64,000 nucleotides of DNA, taken from contig QCKH01000003.1 of NCBI GenBank assembly GCA_003215475.1, positions 103,094-167,093 on the forward strand, written 5' to 3'. The notes beneath the pieces were generated by a model. The model was not told the DNA's origin, made no database searches, and saw nothing but the letters and a program-made list of their open reading frames with translations. The stretch comes from Prochlorococcus sp. AG-409-L21 (GTDB taxonomy: Bacteria > Cyanobacteriota > Cyanobacteriia > PCC-6307 > Cyanobiaceae). Positions 33,821 to 44,820 of the stretch are shown here, piece after piece (positions within the stretch are counted from its first letter, which is position 1; each line of letters begins with the position of its first letter). A program made the translations under genes and the position numbers.

Positions 33821-34744
33821 TTATTGATTTCCTTTGTAGTATTTTATTGTATTGTTTAAGCCTAGGTCAATATTTATTTTGGGATTCCATTTAAGAAGAG
33901 ATCGAGCAACCTTGATATCTGGTTTACGCTTTATTGGGTCATCTTCTGGTAAAGGTTTTTTAGCTATCTGAATAGATGGATTGATTTTATTTCTAATTAT
34001 GTTTGCTAAATCTATAATCCTATATTCATCAGGATTACCAAGGTTTATTGGGCCAGTATGAGATGATTTCATAAGCTTAACTAGCCCTTCTATTAAATCA
34101 TCTACGTAGCAGAAAGATCTTGTTTGAAAGCCCTCACCATAAACTGTTAAAGGAAGTTTGTTTAATGCTTGGCAGATAAAATTACTTATGACTCTCCCAT
34201 CCTCAGGTTGCATTCTTGGACCATAGGTATTGAATATTCTTGCAATACTAATTTTTAGTTTATGTACACGTAAGTAGTCAAAACATAGAGACTCGGCCAT
34301 TCTTTTTCCCTCGTAATAACAACTTCTTATACCGATTGGATTTACTGAGCCATGATATGTTTCAGGCTGAGGATGTATTTCAGGGTAACCATATACTTCG
34401 CTAGAACTTGCTAATAGGATTTTAGCTTTGTTTGCATTAGCCATTTCCAACATGTTATATGTTCCCAGGAAACTTGTTTGAGATGTTTTTATTGGATTCC
34501 TTTGATAGTGAATTGGAGAGGCTGGGCATGCTAAATGCCATATCCTGTCTACATTTAGTTGAATTGGCCTAGTTATATCATGAGTTAAGAGCTGAAAACG
34601 TTTATTCCCTATCCAATGTTTAATATTTAGCATGTTTGCACTTGAAAAATCATCTAAACAAATAACTTCTTCATTACCTATCATTAACCTGTCAATTAGG
34701 TGGGATCCTAAAAAACCACCTCCACCAGTAACTAAGTTTCGCAT
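33821..34744 (-). CDS. UDP-glucuronate decarboxylase (UDP-xylose synthase)
   Basis: A 307-residue extended short-chain dehydrogenase of the UXS family: VTGGGGFLGSHLIDRLM at the N-terminus, the UXS signature HDITRPI near residue 58, WHLACPASPIHYQ, SSSEVYGYPEIHPQ, CYYEGKRMAESL (YxxxK) and RIFNTYGPRMQPEDGRV. It decarboxylates UDP-glucuronate to UDP-xylose. Transcribed ahead of ugd with one base between, it completes a two-step route and is the last gene of the polysaccharide island before the tRNA-Arg boundary. Confidence 0.92.
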   Translation of the reverse strand: MRNLVTGGGGFLGSHLIDRLMIGNEEVICLDDFSSANMLNIKHWIGNKRFQLLTHDITRPIQLNVDRIWHLACPASPIHYQRNPIKTSQTSFLGTYNMLEMANANKAKILLASSSEVYGYPEIHPQPETYHGSVNPIGIRSCYYEGKRMAESLCFDYLRVHKLKISIARIFNTYGPRMQPEDGRVISNFICQALNKLPLTVYGEGFQTRSFCYVDDLIEGLVKLMKSSHTGPINLGNPDEYRIIDLANIIRNKINPSIQIAKKPLPEDDPIKRKPDIKVARSLLKWNPKINIDLGLNNTIKYYKGNQ

Positions 34745-35191
34745 TAAGATTTAATACTCTTATTAAATGTAGAGCTTAAGAAACTCTAAGTCTCTAAATC
34801 AACTTTATCATTATTTAAACTATTTATTAGATATATATAAGATTAAAGGTTACGTTTAATTTTAAGCGATTTTTTAGTTCTTAAAATCTAAAGTCGTTTA
34901 AATAGTATGCATATCTTACCCTGTTTTGATTTTTGCTTGATAAAAGTAGTAATTTTATATTTTGATGGGTAAATCTATTCTATTGCAGATAAAGATCTAA
35001 GTAAAATAATATGCAAGCTCAAGCTTGCTTTCATTTGTTCACTTAGAAATCCTGAAATTTCGACCCATGTTCTTTTTAAGTATTATTAATATACTTTAAA
35101 AATGCAATAAAAATTTTGCTTTTAAGAACTAAACCCTAACTTCGTGGCTCTAGAGAAGATCATTGCACTTCTAAATGCTGATAATCTTTTA
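34745..35191. other. 447-base gene-free boundary between island and core
   Basis: No coding frame is supported. It contains the promoter region of the UDP-xylose synthase gene and, at 35013-35028, a hairpin of GCAAGCT/AGCTTGC followed by a T-rich run on the plus strand, which could be a weak terminator. The sequence is very AT-rich. It lies directly 3' of tRNA-Arg, where integrated elements and their att sites are usually found, but I see no clean copy of the tRNA 3' end. Confidence 0.5.
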
Positions 35192-35265
<74 letters not shown>

Positions 35266-35331
35266 ATTGTTCACATTGTACTAATTAAGATAGTTGGCCA
35301 AGTAGGTTTGTAGAGAAGACCAATCAATTTT

Positions 35332-36066
35332 GTGCCAAAGAAACTCTCAGAAATTCTAAAAAAGCAGATATTGGAAGGCTTCTGCTCTGGAAAGTCTCTA
35401 ACTAATCTTGCTAAGGAATATGGCTACTCTTCTGCCACAATCACAAGAACAGTTAAAGGATTCTTAACTGAGGAAGAATACCTTCAATTAAAAGGGGCAA
35501 AAGGTAAAAAGAAAGAATTGCAGAAGAACCATGAAAACTTTAGAAATGTTTTAGGAGATGATATTCAGCCTGTTTCAACTTCTCAAGAAACATTGAACAA
35601 ACAGGATGTCCTTCAAGAAGGGGCCTCAGATGTAGTTCAAGGAATTGACCTGCGTAATGAGCCTAATTCGTTAAAATCAAATGATAGGGATACAGACTTT
35701 TTTACAGAGATTACTCCCTTGAATTTTGAGAATACCTGGGATAAGCAAAAAGAAGTAGCCTGTACCCCATTAAATCCTGATTCTTTACCCAAAACGGTCT
35801 ATATGTTGGTAGATAAGAAAGTAGAACTTGAATCAAGACAACTTAAAGAATTTTCAGATTGGACTTTTTTATCAGAGTTGGACCAGAGCAGATTGGTTAT
35901 TCCTCTTTTTTCTTCTCAGAGAGAAGCTAAACGTAGTTGCTCCAAAAATCAAAGAGTTTTAAAAGTACCAGATTCAAAAGTATTTATTATATCTTCCTCT
36001 TATTTACTTTCTAAAGGAATTACAAGATTAATAATAGATGATTCTCTAATAGCATTAGATAGTTGA
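35332..36066 (+). CDS. Picocyanobacterial protein with N-terminal HTH-like domain
   Basis: A 244-residue protein. Residues 1-50 look like a resolvase/transposase-type helix-turn-helix: LSEILKKQILEGFCSGKSL then TNLAKEYGYSSATITRTVKG. A low-complexity polar linker follows (about 60-150), and a C-terminal folded part has YMLVDKKVELESRQLKEFSD and SDWTFLSELDQSRLVI. This looks like a conserved cyanobacterial protein of unknown role, possibly a regulator; no catalytic residues of transposases are present. The start is GTG at 35332. It is transcribed away from tRNA-Arg. Confidence 0.6.
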   Translation: MPKKLSEILKKQILEGFCSGKSLTNLAKEYGYSSATITRTVKGFLTEEEYLQLKGAKGKKKELQKNHENFRNVLGDDIQPVSTSQETLNKQDVLQEGASDVVQGIDLRNEPNSLKSNDRDTDFFTEITPLNFENTWDKQKEVACTPLNPDSLPKTVYMLVDKKVELESRQLKEFSDWTFLSELDQSRLVIPLFSSQREAKRSCSKNQRVLKVPDSKVFIISSSYLLSKGITRLIIDDSLIALDS

Positions 36067-36077
36067 AGAAGAAATTT

Positions 36078-36314
36078 CTAAGAAAAGGTCTTATTTTTTG
36101 TATTGGATAAGAAGCTTGTCGTTAATCCCCCACTTAAATAACCTAACGATATCGACATGCCTATTAAGAACCCAGAAGGATATTTTTCCGTAGAAGAGAA
36201 ACCTAAATTAATACTATGTTTACTACTTAAATTCTGAGATCCAAGCGATACCATAAGTACTAATAATGCAGTATTAGCGATGCTGGAGAAAAAAAGCAGT
36301 AATTTTTTGACCAT
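36078..36314 (-). CDS. Small two-helix membrane protein
   Basis: A 78-residue protein with two hydrophobic helices (about 4-25 and 45-68) and a short polar loop (SLGSQNLSSKHSINLGFSS). A second segment FLIGMSISLGYLSGG is glycine-rich, as in helix packing. It resembles a conserved hypothetical protein of marine Synechococcus and Prochlorococcus located near rsmI. Function unknown. It converges on the HTH-like gene with an 11-base gap. Confidence 0.6.
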   Translation of the reverse strand: MVKKLLLFFSSIANTALLVLMVSLGSQNLSSKHSINLGFSSTEKYPSGFLIGMSISLGYLSGGLTTSFLSNTKNKTFS

Positions 36315-36359
36315 GATGAGCTTTTCAGGAAATCGATTAAAAGCTTCTAATTTCTAATA

Positions 36360-37253
36360 TTAACTATTATTGTTATTATTTTGATGAATAAGTGAATAAA
36401 GGAAATTCTTGGGGTAGCGAGTTTTTTTGGAAAGCTCTCTAGCCGCATTACTTGTAGTCATCCCACCCTCTATGAGCTTTCCCATTTGATCAATTAAGGT
36501 TTTTTCGTCAATTTTTTCGAAATTTTTCTTTTCGATCCCACCTAAAACAAGCGTGAATTCTCCTTTTGGCTTGATTTTTAGAAAATGATTTAAGACATCT
36601 CCAATAGTTGAGCCAATTTGCTCTTCATGGATTTTTGTAAGCTCTCTTAAGACTTCTAAAGGCCTATCTCTGCCACAGGCATTAGAAAGTTCTTCAAGTA
36701 ACTTCAATAATCTATGAGGTGACTCATAAATAATTGTGGTCCTTACCTCCTGGGCAATAATTTTAAGAATTGAGTTTCTATCTTTTTGCTTTGAAGGGAG
36801 AAATCCTTCAAAACAAAATCTTTGAGAAGGTAAACCACTAGTTACTAAAGCACTTATGGCTGCACATGGGCCTGGAATACAAATAACTTTAAAGCCTTTA
36901 TCTTTTGCCCTGGAAATAAGTTCGTAGCCTGGATCACTAATTCCTGGGAGTCCTGCATCACTTATGAGAGCAAGACTATGAGATTTGCTTAGAAGGTCAA
37001 CAAGTGGATCGAGTTTTGAATGAACATTATGTTGGAAAAAACTTATAAGTTTTGCTTTAATATTGAATCTTTTAAGAAGTTGACCACTTCTTCTTGTATC
37101 TTCACAGGCAATAAATGATACTTTTGATAAAAGATTTTTAGCTCTTGGAGAGAGATCTCCCATGTTTCCTATAGGGGTCCCTACTACATAAAGCACCCCT
37201 GGACTTGGCTCAATTTGTTTTGAATTAATGTCTTCTTTTCCTAGATCCATCAT
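36360..37253 (-). CDS. rsmI: 16S rRNA (cytidine-1402 2'-O)-methyltransferase
   Basis: A 297-residue tetrapyrrole-methylase-fold enzyme: YVVGTPIGNMGDLSPRA near residue 22 (SAM and substrate loop), FIACEDTRRSGQLL, ALISDAGLPGISDPGYELIS near 94, IPGPCAAISALVTSGLP and FEGFLPSKQKDR. RsmI 2'-O-methylates C1402 in the ribosomal decoding centre. Two ATG codons (37253 and 37250) are possible starts. The first overlaps the start of cysQ on the other strand, so the two genes start back to back with no spacer. Confidence 0.92.
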   Translation of the reverse strand: MMDLGKEDINSKQIEPSPGVLYVVGTPIGNMGDLSPRAKNLLSKVSFIACEDTRRSGQLLKRFNIKAKLISFFQHNVHSKLDPLVDLLSKSHSLALISDAGLPGISDPGYELISRAKDKGFKVICIPGPCAAISALVTSGLPSQRFCFEGFLPSKQKDRNSILKIIAQEVRTTIIYESPHRLLKLLEELSNACGRDRPLEVLRELTKIHEEQIGSTIGDVLNHFLKIKPKGEFTLVLGGIEKKNFEKIDEKTLIDQMGKLIEGGMTTSNAARELSKKTRYPKNFLYSLIHQNNNNNS

Positions 37254-38166
37254 GAAAAAAAAGGTTGCACTTCCTGATGAGGTGAAGTGGGACTACTTAC
37301 TAGAGAAGCTGAGGATTTTGAGTTGGGGGGCTGCAGACATATTGATTGCATATGCTAAAGGAGAAAAGCCTCCGTATGGATTTCCTCAGGCTTTAAGCGT
37401 TGAGGATGGAGGGGATGGACCAGTATCTGCTGCTGATATTGCAGTTAACACTTGGCTTCTTGATGGATTGAAATCAAGTTTCCCAGAATCGTCTTGGGGA
37501 ATAATTAGTGAAGAAAACTCAAAAGAGCAATCGGTTAATGATGATTCTCTTGGGAATGAATGGTTGTGGATATTAGATCCCCTTGATGGAACAAAAGATT
37601 TTCTTAAAGGGACAGGAGAATATGCAGTTCATATGGCCTTGGTTAATTCAAATGGGCCACTTTTAGGAATTGTTTTGATTCCTGAACTAGAGGAGCTTTG
37701 GATTGGCTTAGTAGGCTCTGGAGCATGGTGTGAGGACAGATTAGGAAATAGAAAAACTTTTGCTTTTAGTAATCGAAGCGCGATTTCTGAAATGATCCTT
37801 GTCGTAAGTAGAAGTCATAAAGATCTTAGGCTGGAAAATTTAATAAGATCACTTCCTTTTGCGGATGAAAAAGTTGTAGGAAGTGTTGGTTGCAAAATTA
37901 CAAAGATCCTGAAAGGAGAAGCAGATTGCTATATATCTTTATCTGGTAAAACTGCTCCAAAAGATTGGGATATGGCAGCTCCAGAGGCATTGCTTAGAGC
38001 TGCTGGAGGTGAATTTACTCATGCTAATAATAACTCTTTAAAATATAACATTAATGAAAGAAATCAAAGGGGATGCATATTAGCAAGTCATGGGAAAAAA
38101 CATCTCTTTATTTGCGAACTAATCCAGAAATCAATGTCAATTATTGACCCTTCTTTTATAGTTTAA
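37252..38166 (+). CDS. cysQ: 3'(2'),5'-bisphosphate nucleotidase (inositol monophosphatase family)
   Basis: About 304 residues from the ATG at 37252. Motifs: GPVSAADIAVNTWLLDGL, ISEENSKE (metal Glu), WILDPLDGTKDFLKGTGEYAV (metal and Li-sensitive site), and DWDMAAPEALLRAAGGEF near the C-terminus. CysQ removes a phosphate from PAP/PAPS formed in sulfate assimilation. The start codon overlaps that of rsmI, so regulatory sites for each must lie within the other gene. A longer in-frame alternative from 37228 lies wholly within rsmI and is less likely. Confidence 0.88.
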   Translation: MKKKVALPDEVKWDYLLEKLRILSWGAADILIAYAKGEKPPYGFPQALSVEDGGDGPVSAADIAVNTWLLDGLKSSFPESSWGIISEENSKEQSVNDDSLGNEWLWILDPLDGTKDFLKGTGEYAVHMALVNSNGPLLGIVLIPELEELWIGLVGSGAWCEDRLGNRKTFAFSNRSAISEMILVVSRSHKDLRLENLIRSLPFADEKVVGSVGCKITKILKGEADCYISLSGKTAPKDWDMAAPEALLRAAGGEFTHANNNSLKYNINERNQRGCILASHGKKHLFICELIQKSMSIIDPSFIV

Positions 38167-38180
38167 ATTTCAACCTTTTA

Positions 38181-40349
38181 TTACATTAAAGGTGCTACAG
38201 GTGTTGGTGTTGGTTGAGGGTAATATTGCATGTCTCCATTTTGAGGAATACCTCTCAAAGTAAGATTTATTCGACCTCTGTTGTCTATTTCTCTTACTCT
38301 TACAGTTACTTCATCCCCTACTTTTACTACATCTTCGACTTTTTCCACTCTTGCTTCTGAGAGTTGGGAGATATGAATCATCCCTTCTTTCCCAGGAAGA
38401 ATTTCAACGAATGCTCCTATAGGAATAATACGTGTGATGGAACCCGTAAACACTTCCCCTTCATGTACTTTTCGCGTTAAGCCTTCGATGATTTTTTGAG
38501 CTTCTTCTGCTGCTACTCCATCATGGGAGGCAATAGTTACTATTCCTCCATCCTCAATATCTATTTTTGTGTTTGTTCTTTCTGTAATACCTTTTATTGT
38601 TCTTCCACCAGGCCCAATAACAGTTCCAATAAGTTCGGGGTCTATTCTGAAACTTAACAGTCTTGGTGCGTGAGGGGAAAGTGCTTCTCTTGGCTTGTCA
38701 ATTGCTTCAATCATTTTTTCAAGGATATGAGTCCTAGCTGGTTTAGCTTGGTTAATTGCATCCGCAATTATCTTTATTGGGAGACCAGATATCTTCATAT
38801 CCATTTGAAGAGCTGTTATTCCTTTTTCAGTCCCTGCAACTTTAAAGTCCATATCACCTAAGAAGTCTTCTATTCCTTGAATATCAGTAAGTATTCTGAC
38901 TTCATCACCTTCTTTTATAAGACCCATTGCGGCCCCACTGACTGGGGATTGAAGAGGTACTCCTGCATCAAGCAGAGCGATTGTGCTACCACATACTGAA
39001 GCCATTGATGTGGATCCATTTGAGCTAAGCACCTCACTAACAACTCTTAGGACATAAGGGAATGATTCTTTTGGAGGCAAGACTGGGATAATTGCCCTTT
39101 CAGCTAGAGCTCCATGGCCAACTTCCCTACGACCTGGCGTTCTCATTGGTCTTGTTTCGCCAACAGAATAAGGAGGGAAATTGTAATGGTGAATATAAGT
39201 TTTGTCTGGACTAGGGTTTAGATCATCCATTTCCTGGGCATCACTAGGTGTGCCTAGAGTTGCTGCTGATAGGACTTGAGTTAAACCTCTTTGAAAGAGA
39301 GCTGAACCATGAACACGTTTTGGAAGCACACCAGCTTCTGCAGAAATTTTTCTGACTTCATCAAGAGATCTACCATCTACTCTTTTCCCATCTTTAATAA
39401 TTTGCTCTCTCATTAGCTTTTTGGTGAGAGCTTTGAAGCTTGACCCTAATAACTTTGAATTTGCTGAAACTGCTTTTTTGACAGCATTATCTTCTTTTAA
39501 TGAATCTATTTTTTCTGAACAATTAAATTTAATCTCTTCAAGCTTAAGATCTCTCTCCTCTTTTGAAAGCTCGAATTCCTTAAGAAGTGAACTAATAGGT
39601 TTTGTACAGTTTTTATCTATATAAGTTGGAATAGTTGCATCTGTTTCTTGTTCTTCTGGTTTGACTTGCTTTATACCAGCTTCTTTAAGAATTGATTGTT
39701 GTGATTTAATCAGTTCATTAACAGCTTCGTAACCAAAGTCAATTGCTTCGATTACATCCTGTTCTGAAAGTTGATTAGACCCTGCTTCGACCATCACTAC
39801 ACCATCAGGTGTTCCAGCTACTACTAAGTCCAGATCTCCTCTTTCAATTTCTCGGAAACTTGGGTTCAATACAAAGTCATCTCCTAATAGACCTACTCTT
39901 ACAGCAGCCATTGGTCCACAAAAGGGGATTTTTGCAAGAAGTGTTGCCATTGAAGCGCCAGTTACTGCTAGTACATCTGCAGGAACCCTTTCATCTAGTG
40001 AAAGACAGGTCGCAACAATTTGAATCTCTTCTCTCATCCAACTAGGGAAAAGAGGCCTGAGTGGGCGATCTATAAGCCTAGAAATTAATGTTGCCCTCTC
40101 AGGAGGGCGTCCTTCACGACGCATAAAACTTCCTGGTATACGACCTGCGGCGTAAAGCCTTTCCTCGTAATCGCAACTAAGGGGTAGGAAGTCAGCGCCT
40201 TCCCTTGCTTGTCCTTGAGTTGCTGTTACCAGTACTGCGGTGTCACCGCATTCAATTAATACTGATCCACCAGCTTGTGGAGCATATCTCCCTGTAGTTA
40301 GCCGTATTTCCCGACCATCAAAAGAGACCGACGTTGTCTGACCTTGCAC
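38181..40349 (-). CDS. pnp: Polyribonucleotide nucleotidyltransferase
   Basis: A 722-residue PNPase with the complete layout: first RNase PH domain (1-140), a helical linker, second RNase PH domain (about 320-545) with [15 protein letters not shown] and [22 protein letters not shown] domain ([15 protein letters not shown] near 580) and S1 domain ([20 protein letters not shown] near 645). It degrades RNA by phosphorolysis. The short tail ends in a Pro-rich QPTPTPVAP segment. The start is GTG; 189 bases separate it from rpsN. Confidence 0.96.
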   Translation of the reverse strand: MQGQTTSVSFDGREIRLTTGRYAPQAGGSVLIECGDTAVLVTATQGQAREGADFLPLSCDYEERLYAAGRIPGSFMRREGRPPERATLISRLIDRPLRPLFPSWMREEIQIVATCLSLDERVPADVLAVTGASMATLLAKIPFCGPMAAVRVGLLGDDFVLNPSFREIERGDLDLVVAGTPDGVVMVEAGSNQLSEQDVIEAIDFGYEAVNELIKSQQSILKEAGIKQVKPEEQETDATIPTYIDKNCTKPISSLLKEFELSKEERDLKLEEIKFNCSEKIDSLKEDNAVKKAVSANSKLLGSSFKALTKKLMREQIIKDGKRVDGRSLDEVRKISAEAGVLPKRVHGSALFQRGLTQVLSAATLGTPSDAQEMDDLNPSPDKTYIHHYNFPPYSVGETRPMRTPGRREVGHGALAERAIIPVLPPKESFPYVLRVVSEVLSSNGSTSMASVCGSTIALLDAGVPLQSPVSGAAMGLIKEGDEVRILTDIQGIEDFLGDMDFKVAGTEKGITALQMDMKISGLPIKIIADAINQAKPARTHILEKMIEAIDKPREALSPHAPRLLSFRIDPELIGTVIGPGGRTIKGITERTNTKIDIEDGGIVTIASHDGVAAEEAQKIIEGLTRKVHEGEVFTGSITRIIPIGAFVEILPGKEGMIHISQLSEARVEKVEDVVKVGDEVTVRVREIDNRGRINLTLRGIPQNGDMQYYPQPTPTPVAPLM

Positions 40350-40538
40350 GTTTGCTTATGTCTTTTTATATATGAACATTGTTGCACTAGATAGGTCATT
40401 CTTGATTGTTAAATATGCAATTAAGTGTTTTTCTTAAATCCTCTAAGTAGCTTTTTTAATCTTAATCCCTTGCTAAGACTATTGTTTGCTTAATTTGATC
40501 TAAATCTTTAGCTGATTGTAAATTCTTCATTTCCCTAT

Positions 40539-40841
40539 TTACCAACTTGATTTAACCACTCCAGGTAGCTCACCATTATGTGCTCTTTGCCTTAATTGAT
40601 TTCTGCAAAGACCAAAGTCGCGGTAAACACCCCTAGGCTTTCCTGTTGCCCAGCATCTATTTCTAATTCTATTTGGCGCACTATCTCTTGGCAGAGACTG
40701 AATCTTCCTATGGATCTCCAAACGCTTCATAGGATCTTGTGCTGCTTTAAACTGGTCCAATAAGGCTTTACGCTTCGAAGCGAACCTCTCTACTAGTTTC
40801 TTGCGCTTAACATCGCGCGCAATCATTGATTTTTTGGCCAT
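40539..40841 (-). CDS. rpsN: 30S ribosomal protein S14
   Basis: A 100-residue S14 of the long, zinc-independent type: [20 protein letters not shown] at the start, [20 protein letters not shown] in the middle and [20 protein letters not shown] near the C-terminus. It lacks the CxxC...CxxC zinc ribbon. It belongs to the ribosomal small-subunit head. It is a single gene between rseP and pnp, as in other picocyanobacteria. Confidence 0.97.
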   Translation of the reverse strand: MAKKSMIARDVKRKKLVERFASKRKALLDQFKAAQDPMKRLEIHRKIQSLPRDSAPNRIRNRCWATGKPRGVYRDFGLCRNQLRQRAHNGELPGVVKSSW

Positions 40842-40899
40842 GTAAGCCTTTTTGCTTAACAGTTCTTTTAATTTTACCTCTTCACCCTAAAAATTTTGT

Positions 40900-41982
40900 T
40901 TATTTCTGTGAGAATTGCTGAAAAATTTCCAGTTGAGTTGTGTCTCTAATAATAAGTAGAATACTCAAACCTAAAAGAAGAACGAAGCCTGATTGCATAA
41001 AAACAAGCTGAATTTTCTCTGGGATGGGTTTTCCTCTAAAAGCTTCAATAATAATAAGTGTAAATTGACCTCCATCAAGAAGAGGAAATGGCAGCGAATT
41101 AAGTACAGCAAGATTTATAGATATTAGGGCTGTGAATAGAATCAATCCGGAACCCCCCTGTCCTGAGAGCTGCGCTCCCAGTTCGACAATCTTTACTGGA
41201 CCACTTAACTGTTTTGCAGTAGAACTGAAATTAGTTACAAGGCCTTTATAACCTTCCACAGTCTTTATTAATAAACTTGAAAACTTTGAATTAGTGTAAT
41301 TTATGATTTCTATTAAATCTTCAGCAGGCTTTATAGTTCCATCAATATTTTGTTGTAATTGTGCACCAACTTTTCCAGTCCCTAAGTAATTAGATGGGGT
41401 AATCTTTATGATTTCTTCAACTCCATTGGTACTCTTTTTTATTGAAATTGTTTTTTCAGGAGAACCTTGTATTTGATCTACTAAATATTCAACTGCTTCT
41501 TGACCTTCCCCTAGAGCAATGCCATCAATACTAAGTATTTGGTCTCCCGAACGTAATCCTGAAATCTGGGCCGGCTGCATGTTTTGAACATCTACTACTA
41601 ATACACCAGGTTCTGGTTGGCTAGGAAGTCCTACGAATGTTGCTTGCCCGCAAAGAACAATCCATGCAATTAGCAAATTAGCAATTACTCCTGCTGAAAT
41701 AACAAATAGTCTTTGAGGGATTGGGCGATTAGAAAGGAGGTCAGGATCATCTTTAGAGATATTATTATCTTTGTCATCATCTGGGAAAGAAACAAAGCCT
41801 CCTAAAGGTAAAGCCCTAATAGAATAAGTTACACCTTGGAATTCTTTCTTAAATAGTGCTGGACCAAATCCTATTGAAAAACCACTTACTTTTATACCTT
41901 GCAACCTTGCAGCAAGAAAATGGCCAGTTTCATGAAAGAAAATTAAAAGCGCTAGAACAGAAATCGATATAAGGAAATGCAT
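40900..41982 (-). CDS. rseP: RIP-type zinc metalloprotease
   Basis: A 360-residue site-2 protease: FFHETGHFLAARLQG near residue 15 (HExxH zinc site) in the first helix, IRALPLGGFVSFPDD, a central PDZ domain (about 125-190) with GLRSGDQILSIDGIAL, and a C-terminal zinc ligand motif NSLPFPLLDGGQF near 295. Four membrane helices. It cleaves membrane-bound regulators or leftover signal peptides within the membrane. It is ten bases from serS in a minus-strand operon. Confidence 0.92.
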   Translation of the reverse strand: MHFLISISVLALLIFFHETGHFLAARLQGIKVSGFSIGFGPALFKKEFQGVTYSIRALPLGGFVSFPDDDKDNNISKDDPDLLSNRPIPQRLFVISAGVIANLLIAWIVLCGQATFVGLPSQPEPGVLVVDVQNMQPAQISGLRSGDQILSIDGIALGEGQEAVEYLVDQIQGSPEKTISIKKSTNGVEEIIKITPSNYLGTGKVGAQLQQNIDGTIKPAEDLIEIINYTNSKFSSLLIKTVEGYKGLVTNFSSTAKQLSGPVKIVELGAQLSGQGGSGLILFTALISINLAVLNSLPFPLLDGGQFTLIIIEAFRGKPIPEKIQLVFMQSGFVLLLGLSILLIIRDTTQLEIFQQFSQK

Positions 41983-41992
41983 GATTTTATTT

Positions 41993-43273
41993 TTACTTAG
42001 CAGGTTTTAATTGCTTGTCCCCAAAGTAAGGGACCAGTGCTTCTGGAAGAGTGACACTACCATCGGGTTGTTGACCATTTTCTAATATTGCTGCCATTGT
42101 TCTTCCAATGGCCAGACCGCTCGCATTAAGTGTATGAACTAATTGAGTTTTTTTCCCTGACTTTGTTCTAATAGAGGATCTTCTGGCTTGGAAATCATCG
42201 CAAATACTACTACTTGAGATTTCTCTGAAAGTATTTGCACCTGGCAACCATACTTCTAAGTCATAAGTACAGGAAGCTGAGAAGCCAAGATCACCTGTGC
42301 AAAGTTGAATAACTCTATAGGGTAGTTCTAATGCTTTGAGGATAGATTCCGCATCTGAAGTTATTTCTTCGTGAGCATCTTTAGATTTGTCTGGATGAAC
42401 AAACCAATAAAGTTCGACTTTATTGAACTGATGAAGTCTTATTAGACCTCTAGTGTCTCTTCCATAGCTTCCAGCCTCTCTGCGAAAGCAAGGGCTATAA
42501 GCAACATATTTAATTGGTAATTTTTCATGGGGTATGATCTCATCTCTATGTAATGAAGTTAAAGGTACCTCTGCAGTAGGAGTAAGCCAAAGATCATCTT
42601 CCGAGCAGCGAAAACTTTCATCAGAAAATTTTGGAAGCTGTCCAGAACCTTGAAGACTTGCTGTGTTAACAAGAGCAGGTGGGAGTACTTCTGTGTAACC
42701 TTTAGATGTATGAATATCAAGCATAAAATTAATTAAAGACCTCTCTAAACGTGCACCTTGATTGAAAAGAGTTACAAAACGGCTTTTTGCAATACGAACT
42801 GATCTATCTGTATCAATAAGACCTAGATTTTCAGCTATTTCCCAATGTTCCTTATAGCCCTCCCCTCTTAAAGTATTACCCCAAGTACGTATTTGGAGGT
42901 TGTCACTTTCATCGTTACCGTTAGGACAACTCAGATCAGGAATGTTTGGTAAATGAAGAATTTGCTCTTGAATTAATTTTGCTAGCTCTTTTTCTTCTTC
43001 TTCTAATAGATTTACTTTTTTCTTTATTTCATTTCCTTTGTTTCTTAAAAGAGTTATCTCTTCAGAATTTGGATTAATACCATCTTTTATTTTTTTCCCA
43101 ACTTCTTTCCCAACTTCATTACCCTCTGCTTGAAGCTGGTTTCTTTGTTGTTCGATTTGGTTAAGTTTTTGACTGTCAAGCTTTAGAGAGGTTAAATCAA
43201 CCTTTATGCCACGTCTAATTAGGCCTTTTTCAATAAGGGTTGGATTCTCTCTAACTTGTCTATGATCTAACAC
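41993..43273 (-). CDS. serS: Seryl-tRNA synthetase
   Basis: A 426-residue class II synthetase of normal length. The N-terminal antiparallel coiled-coil (about 30-110) binds the long variable arm of tRNA-Ser. The catalytic core has [53 protein letters not shown] (motif 2), [16 protein letters not shown] and [18 protein letters not shown] (motif 3). Start is GTG (LDHRQVREN). Nine bases separate it from ycf46. Confidence 0.97.
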   Translation of the reverse strand: MLDHRQVRENPTLIEKGLIRRGIKVDLTSLKLDSQKLNQIEQQRNQLQAEGNEVGKEVGKKIKDGINPNSEEITLLRNKGNEIKKKVNLLEEEEKELAKLIQEQILHLPNIPDLSCPNGNDESDNLQIRTWGNTLRGEGYKEHWEIAENLGLIDTDRSVRIAKSRFVTLFNQGARLERSLINFMLDIHTSKGYTEVLPPALVNTASLQGSGQLPKFSDESFRCSEDDLWLTPTAEVPLTSLHRDEIIPHEKLPIKYVAYSPCFRREAGSYGRDTRGLIRLHQFNKVELYWFVHPDKSKDAHEEITSDAESILKALELPYRVIQLCTGDLGFSASCTYDLEVWLPGANTFREISSSSICDDFQARRSSIRTKSGKKTQLVHTLNASGLAIGRTMAAILENGQQPDGSVTLPEALVPYFGDKQLKPAK

Positions 43274-43281
43274 TTTCCTTT

Positions 43282-44760
43282 TTAGGTAATCTTAAGTGAT
43301 GCAGGTCTTGCTCTACCAGATGATGCCCAATCTTTGAGGAAATCGAGTTGTTCTTTTGCAGTCTTTGAAAGTGGAATTAACTGAGTAGCAGCAAGAATTA
43401 GATCTGTTTCTAATAGTTCTCTTCTTTCTGAAAAAGCATGATGCATTGCTTCAATAACTGTTTGCTCTAACTCAGCCCCTGAGAATCCTTGCGTTCGACT
43501 AACTACCGTTTCAATAGGAATTTTGAGGTTGGGTCTTCTTTGCTTTATATGAAGGTCCAAAATTTTAAAACGTTCTTGATGACTAGGAAGATCAAGTAAG
43601 AAGATTTCATCAAAACGGCCTTTCCTTAAAAGTTCTCCTGGCATTCGATCAATACCATTAGCTGTGGCGACTACAAAAACGGCTGAGCTTTTTTCTGACA
43701 TCCAGGTGAGAAGATTTGCTAGTACGCGTTGGCTAGTACCTCCATCACTTCTTGCATCACCTCCAAAACCTTTGTCAATTTCATCTATCCATAAAACACA
43801 AGGCGCCATTGACTCTGCATATTGAATAGTCTCTCTGGTCTTGGCTTCGCTAGCTCCTACAAGACCTGCAAAAAGCCTACCAACATCAAGGCGAAGAAGC
43901 GGCATAGACCAACTATGAGCAATAGCCTTGGCAGTTAAGGATTTACCTGTTCCTTGAGGGCCTATTAAGAGCACACCTCTTGGCAAAGGTAACCCAAAGT
44001 CTCTTGCTTCATCAGAAAAAGCTTGATGCCTCTGATCTAGCCATAATTTAAGTGCATCTAGACCTCCTATATCGGCTGGTGAAGCTTTAGTTTTGAAATA
44101 CTCTAGGACCTCGCTACGGGCAATAGCCTGTTGCTTCTCTTCTAAAATCTCTGAAATATCTTCTTTGCTCAACTTCCCTCTTTGAGCCAGAGCCCTAGCA
44201 GCAACTTGGCGAACTCTTATTTCTGTAAGTCCACTGCATGCATGAGTAAGTTCTTCAAGAGTTTCTCTACTTAGGTTTGAGTCGGAGGCAGTGGAAATTT
44301 TATTTAGAAGAGTTTTTATTTCATTCTCTTTGGGTAAAGGAAGTTCAAGAATAGTGAGACAATCATCAAGTTCACTAGATGGAATCCAATCACAAGCACA
44401 AAGAATAATAGTATGAGGTTTTTTTCTGAATTCTGAAGACAAATTCTTAAGCATTCTGGAAATACTTGTGTCTTCAGTGAATCGATGAAAGTCTTTTGCT
44501 AGAAGTATTGTTGGCATAGAAGAATCAACATTTTGCAGCCATTGCAAAACTGCTAGTGGTTGTCTTGCTCCTAGTCCTTCTGAATTAAGTACCCCTCTTA
44601 ATCCCTCTATAAAATCCCATGTAGCTAAGCGTACTCTTGGAAGTCTTTTTAAAGCCTGCTTTATTAATATTTCAACTCTCTCTTCTTCTCTACTTCTAAT
44701 AAGAATTAATGGTGTTCTTGATTTTATTAATAAATCAAGTTTTTTATTCCACTCTTGCAT
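43282..44760 (-). CDS. ycf46: AAA ATPase of the Ycf46 family
   Basis: About 492 residues. The N-terminal half is a degenerate AAA-like domain ([25 protein letters not shown]). The C-terminal AAA domain has Walker [19 protein letters not shown] near 265, Walker [15 protein letters not shown] near 325, sensor 1 FVVATANG and ARKGRF-type arginine-finger sequence LLRKGRFDE. Ycf46 is conserved in cyanobacteria and algal plastids and has been linked to photosynthesis and inorganic carbon use; its mechanism is unclear. I start at the ATG at 44760 rather than the preceding GTG. Confidence 0.92.
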   Translation of the reverse strand: MQEWNKKLDLLIKSRTPLILIRSREEERVEILIKQALKRLPRVRLATWDFIEGLRGVLNSEGLGARQPLAVLQWLQNVDSSMPTILLAKDFHRFTEDTSISRMLKNLSSEFRKKPHTIILCACDWIPSSELDDCLTILELPLPKENEIKTLLNKISTASDSNLSRETLEELTHACSGLTEIRVRQVAARALAQRGKLSKEDISEILEEKQQAIARSEVLEYFKTKASPADIGGLDALKLWLDQRHQAFSDEARDFGLPLPRGVLLIGPQGTGKSLTAKAIAHSWSMPLLRLDVGRLFAGLVGASEAKTRETIQYAESMAPCVLWIDEIDKGFGGDARSDGGTSQRVLANLLTWMSEKSSAVFVVATANGIDRMPGELLRKGRFDEIFLLDLPSHQERFKILDLHIKQRRPNLKIPIETVVSRTQGFSGAELEQTVIEAMHHAFSERRELLETDLILAATQLIPLSKTAKEQLDFLKDWASSGRARPASLKIT

Positions 44761-44820
44761 CACTTGATCAGATTAGAAAATTTTAAAATTCTATTAATAG
44801 CTTGTTAAGTAATTCTAATC

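Noticed and set aside
35332..36066. HTH-like protein as a transposase or island integrase
   Set aside because: Only the DNA-binding-like N-terminus is present; there is no catalytic triad and the rest is a linker and an unknown domain.
37228..37251. Longer N-terminus for cysQ
   Set aside because: It would lie fully within rsmI, has no family likeness, and the ATG at 37252 gives the normal length.
39421..40045. Open frames antisense to pnp
   Set aside because: pnp is intact over this stretch and the antisense products are Leu/Ser-rich with no recognisable domain.
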